Of a stretch of 6,507 bases of DNA, positions 4,719 through 6,507 are shown one piece after another. Location of the stretch: NCBI GenBank assembly GCA_012797505.1, contig JAAZOZ010000280.1, forward strand, positions 1 to 6,507, read 5' to 3'. The position numbers and the translations under genes were made by a program. The DNA is from Smithella sp. Its GTDB lineage: Bacteria; Desulfobacterota; Syntrophia; Syntrophales; Smithellaceae. The notes under the pieces are model-generated. The model was not told where the DNA came from. It did not search any database and saw nothing but the letters and a program-made list of their open reading frames with translations. How positions within the stretch are numbered: position 1 is the stretch's first letter; the number at the start of each line of letters is the position of its first letter.

Positions 4719-5554
4719 ATCCCTTCCCTGATCCAGTGCGGCGGCTGCAGGCGCCCCCGGAAAATATCGCTCATTCTCAAACCGCAAACGCTTTCACACA
4801 GCCTTTCCTGACGGTCAAAGATCCACGCATCAAACCTTAAAATCCCGCTGCCTACATCCGTCGGGGTGACCCTGGCAAAATAGATTTCTCCCGTCTTCGT
4901 GGCCCGGTGAATGACTCTGCGATCAAAACCGATCGGAAAGGCCACGATGCCGGCAAACCGCTGTCCCCAGACACAGGCGGCGTGCATCATTGCATCCGAC
5001 ACAAAAGGCGACCCCAGCAGCGTATCCTCCGCCTCGCCGCTTCCGCCCGAAATCTCCGCCAGCGCCCCGTCCCCGGCAACCGTCAGATTTCCGGCAATGT
5101 TCCGGTAGGACAAACCGAAAGGAACCAATTCCCTGTAAATCGAATCTGCGGAAACGAAAAGGGGAGCACCTCTTAATTTCCATGCCTCTGGAAAAGGCAC
5201 AGCCGTTTCCGGCAGGGCATTCTTCCTAACAAAGATCACCCGCGCGTGCTCCAGCGTCCTCCTGATGGAGCTGTTTTTGGCGGTCACCGTCGTCTGCAAC
5301 GAAGCCTGGATGCCGTCGGCCTTCTCTTCGATTTCAATTTGCGCGGGCTGCGCATCCACATCGGACGGCAGCACCAGCATTCTGGGGAAATTCGCGTCCT
5401 TCAGCCAGTTCAGCGGCGCGCCGGGGCAATGGTTGCGGACTTCACCCGCCAGCGCCGCGAGGGACTCCACGGCGGGAAAAACGGTCTTCCCTTCCACGCA
5501 ATGATCGCGCAGGTACGGCCGGATCGGAATTTCGAGGGAAAAGCGCTGCTTCAT
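4715..5554 (-). CDS. Stand-alone polyketide-synthase-type dehydratase (double hotdog)
   Basis: A 279-residue protein resembling a PKS dehydratase (PS-DH) domain standing alone. The N-terminal hotdog has HCVEGKTVFP (18-27), fitting the catalytic HxxxGxxxxP motif. The second hotdog begins near 131 (PLFVSADSIYRELVPFGLSY) and contains SPFVSDAMMH (182-191), fitting the family's 'hPxxxDxxxQ/H' element with D187 as the second catalytic residue. It would remove water from a 3-hydroxyacyl thioester to give an enoyl product, probably on an acyl carrier protein in the cytoplasm. Start 5554 gives an ATGA overlap with the thioesterase stop; an ATG at 5578 would add eight residues and a longer overlap, and neither has a clear Shine-Dalgarno sequence. 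The gene also overlaps plsY by ATGA. Fold and catalytic pair are well supported; the substrate is unknown. Confidence 0.82.
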   Translation of the reverse strand: MKQRFSLEIPIRPYLRDHCVEGKTVFPAVESLAALAGEVRNHCPGAPLNWLKDANFPRMLVLPSDVDAQPAQIEIEEKADGIQASLQTTVTAKNSSIRRTLEHARVIFVRKNALPETAVPFPEAWKLRGAPLFVSADSIYRELVPFGLSYRNIAGNLTVAGDGALAEISGGSGEAEDTLLGSPFVSDAMMHAACVWGQRFAGIVAFPIGFDRRVIHRATKTGEIYFARVTPTDVGSGILRFDAWIFDRQERLCESVCGLRMSDIFRGRLQPPHWIREGI

Positions 5555-6036
5555 ACCGGATCGGGAAAGGTCTGCCATAAGCGAACCGTTTTCGGGTCCA
5601 CCGCCACGGGGCGACCGGCGGCGTTGGCCGCGCAGTGTTTGGTGAATCCCGTACAGACGAGATCCCCCTTTTCCGCGAGGGTAATGACATAATCGAACTG
5701 AAGCCTCACGCGCTCCAGGTTGACCGGCCGGGTGTGGATGTGCATGACGTCGTCGTAGGCCAGGGGCCGATAAAAAGACAGTCCCAGATCGTAAATCGGA
5801 TACACATAGCCGCTTTCCTCAATGGCCTTGTAGGGGTATGCCACGTCCCGCATCAGCGAGGTGCGCCCGACCTCAAAATAGCGGAGATAGTTGGAGTGGT
5901 AAACGACCTGCGAACGATCCGTATCCGCGTACAGAACGCGGTAAGGGGTCCGGTGCCAGACCAGCCCGGTGGTCCGGTCGCGGACAAATCGCTCATCGGC
6001 CTTGTATGCGTCAGGCAAAAATGGCTTGGGTTTCAT
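5551..6036 (-). CDS. Acyl thioesterase, 4HBT/YbgC-type hotdog
   Basis: A 161-residue single-hotdog thioesterase. The core motif is YADTDRSQVVYHSNYLRYFE (36-55), matching the 4-hydroxybenzoyl-CoA thioesterase/YbgC signature, with D40 as the likely catalytic acid and the VYHSNYL helix start following. It would hydrolyse an acyl-CoA or acyl-ACP. About 27 residues precede the core, longer than in YbgC, where the core starts near the N-terminus; this extension is polar and basic. Start 6036 has GGGGAG (6048-6043) at 6 nt spacing and lies 1 nt after the ketosynthase stop. Sitting between a ketosynthase and a dehydratase, it probably releases, edits or proofreads chains made by the same operon. In some PKS clusters such hotdog proteins act on the nascent chain, so a role other than simple hydrolysis is possible. 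Confidence 0.88.
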   Translation of the reverse strand: MKPKPFLPDAYKADERFVRDRTTGLVWHRTPYRVLYADTDRSQVVYHSNYLRYFEVGRTSLMRDVAYPYKAIEESGYVYPIYDLGLSFYRPLAYDDVMHIHTRPVNLERVRLQFDYVITLAEKGDLVCTGFTKHCAANAAGRPVAVDPKTVRLWQTFPDPV

Positions 6037-6037
6037 A

Positions 6038-6507
6038 TCACACTCCCCGGAAGATCACGCAGCAGTTTGTCCCGCCGAATCCAAACGCGTTGGACAGGAC
6101 GATTTCATGTTTTTGTTTGCGGGCCTTGTTCGGCACAACATCGATATCGGCAAACTCCGGGTCCGGCAGGTGGTTGATGGTCGGCAGCAGAATCCCCTGC
6201 CGCATGCCTTCAATCGCCAGCGCCGCTTCAATGGCGGCCGTAGCCCCCAGTGTGTGGCCGAGTTGGGATTTGTTGGAGGAAACGGGAATTTTCTCAAGGG
6301 AACGGCCGAAGATTTCCCGCAGGCATTTCACTTCCGTCCGGTCGCCCTTGGCGGTGGACGTGCCGTGCGCGTTGACGTACTGGATGTCGGAGGCGGTGAG
6401 CCCCGCGTCCTCAATGGTTTCCCGGATCGCCCGAATAATCGTCGCCGGATTGGGGCTGGTGTAATGGTGGGCGTCGGACGTCCAGCCCACCCCCAGCACT
6501 TCCGCCC
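6038..6507 (-). CDS. Beta-ketoacyl-ACP synthase (FabF/KAS II-like), C-terminal part
   Basis: Only the last 156 or so residues are present; the frame is open to the window edge and the true start lies beyond it. Condensing-enzyme landmarks are clear: AEVLGVGWTSDAHHYTSPNP near the entry, VNAHGTSTAKGD with the first catalytic His, SSNKSQLGHTLGATAAIEA with the structural Lys and second catalytic His, and SNAFGFGGTNCCVIF at the end. These are in the order found in E. coli FabF. The active-site cysteine lies upstream, out of view, so it cannot be told whether this is an active ketosynthase or a chain-length-factor-like partner; both His are kept, which favours an active enzyme. It extends acyl-ACP by two carbons from malonyl-ACP. 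It is the first visible gene of the operon, and the thioesterase start follows its stop by 1 nt. Confidence 0.93.
   Translation of the reverse strand, partial: AEVLGVGWTSDAHHYTSPNPATIIRAIRETIEDAGLTASDIQYVNAHGTSTAKGDRTEVKCLREIFGRSLEKIPVSSNKSQLGHTLGATAAIEAALAIEGMRQGILLPTINHLPDPEFADIDVVPNKARKQKHEIVLSNAFGFGGTNCCVIFRGV

Noticed and set aside
5555..5578. Alternative start of the dehydratase eight residues upstream
   Set aside because: It would lengthen the overlap with the thioesterase gene and has no better ribosome-binding site; the ATGA overlap at 5554 matches the junction style of the operon.
1..6507. tRNA, rRNA, CRISPR arrays, transposase genes and riboswitches
   Set aside because: No direct-repeat arrays, no cloverleaf or rRNA sequence and no transposase-like frames were seen; the only notable repeats are the inverted repeats listed.

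Overview
The window looks like chromosomal DNA from a Gram-negative bacterium. It encodes a TamB-type outer-membrane biogenesis C-terminus, a lipobox-bearing periplasmic MsrAB and several Sec-exported small proteins. By eye it is moderately GC-rich. The gene content and style (a DUF493/YbeD-like protein, a ComEA-like HhH protein, a short fatty-acid-synthase-like operon, a large intergenic palindrome) fit a deltaproteobacterium in the broad sense (Desulfobacterota or Syntrophales-like). That placement is an inference, because no rRNA or marker gene is present.

Left part (1-2623). The end of a tamB-like gene is followed after 13 nt by an amidohydrolase of the MTA/SAH-deaminase (MtaD/TrzA-like) group, both on the plus strand. 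Facing it is a minus-strand gene for a fused MsrA-MsrB methionine sulfoxide reductase lipoprotein. A small hairpin lies between the convergent stops. The msrAB gene has a clear sigma70-type promoter, and a short hairpin sits between its Shine-Dalgarno sequence and its start codon. A strong intrinsic terminator, belonging to the next operon, ends only a few bases before that promoter.

Middle part (2701-4130). A minus-strand two-gene operon encodes a secreted ComEA-like helix-hairpin-helix protein and a secreted 94-residue protein with a predicted small beta-fold and a lysine-rich tail. It has its own promoter and ends at the terminator at 2701-2733. Diverging from it is a plus-strand gene for a DUF493 (YbeD-like) protein. 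Downstream is a non-coding stretch of about 258 bp, mostly filled by a roughly 196-bp imperfect palindrome that separates this gene from the convergent operon to its right.

Right part (4131-6507). Four tightly packed minus-strand genes form one operon that continues beyond the window edge: a beta-ketoacyl-ACP synthase (C-terminal part), a 4HBT/YbgC-type thioesterase, a stand-alone double-hotdog dehydratase of polyketide-synthase type, and a PlsY-family membrane acyltransferase. Spacing is 1 nt, then ATGA, then ATGA, so translation is probably coupled. Together they suggest a dedicated condensation, dehydration and acyl-release/transfer pathway making a specialised acyl chain that may end up in a membrane lipid. 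This is the most interesting system in the window. The product is unknown and the upstream genes are out of view.
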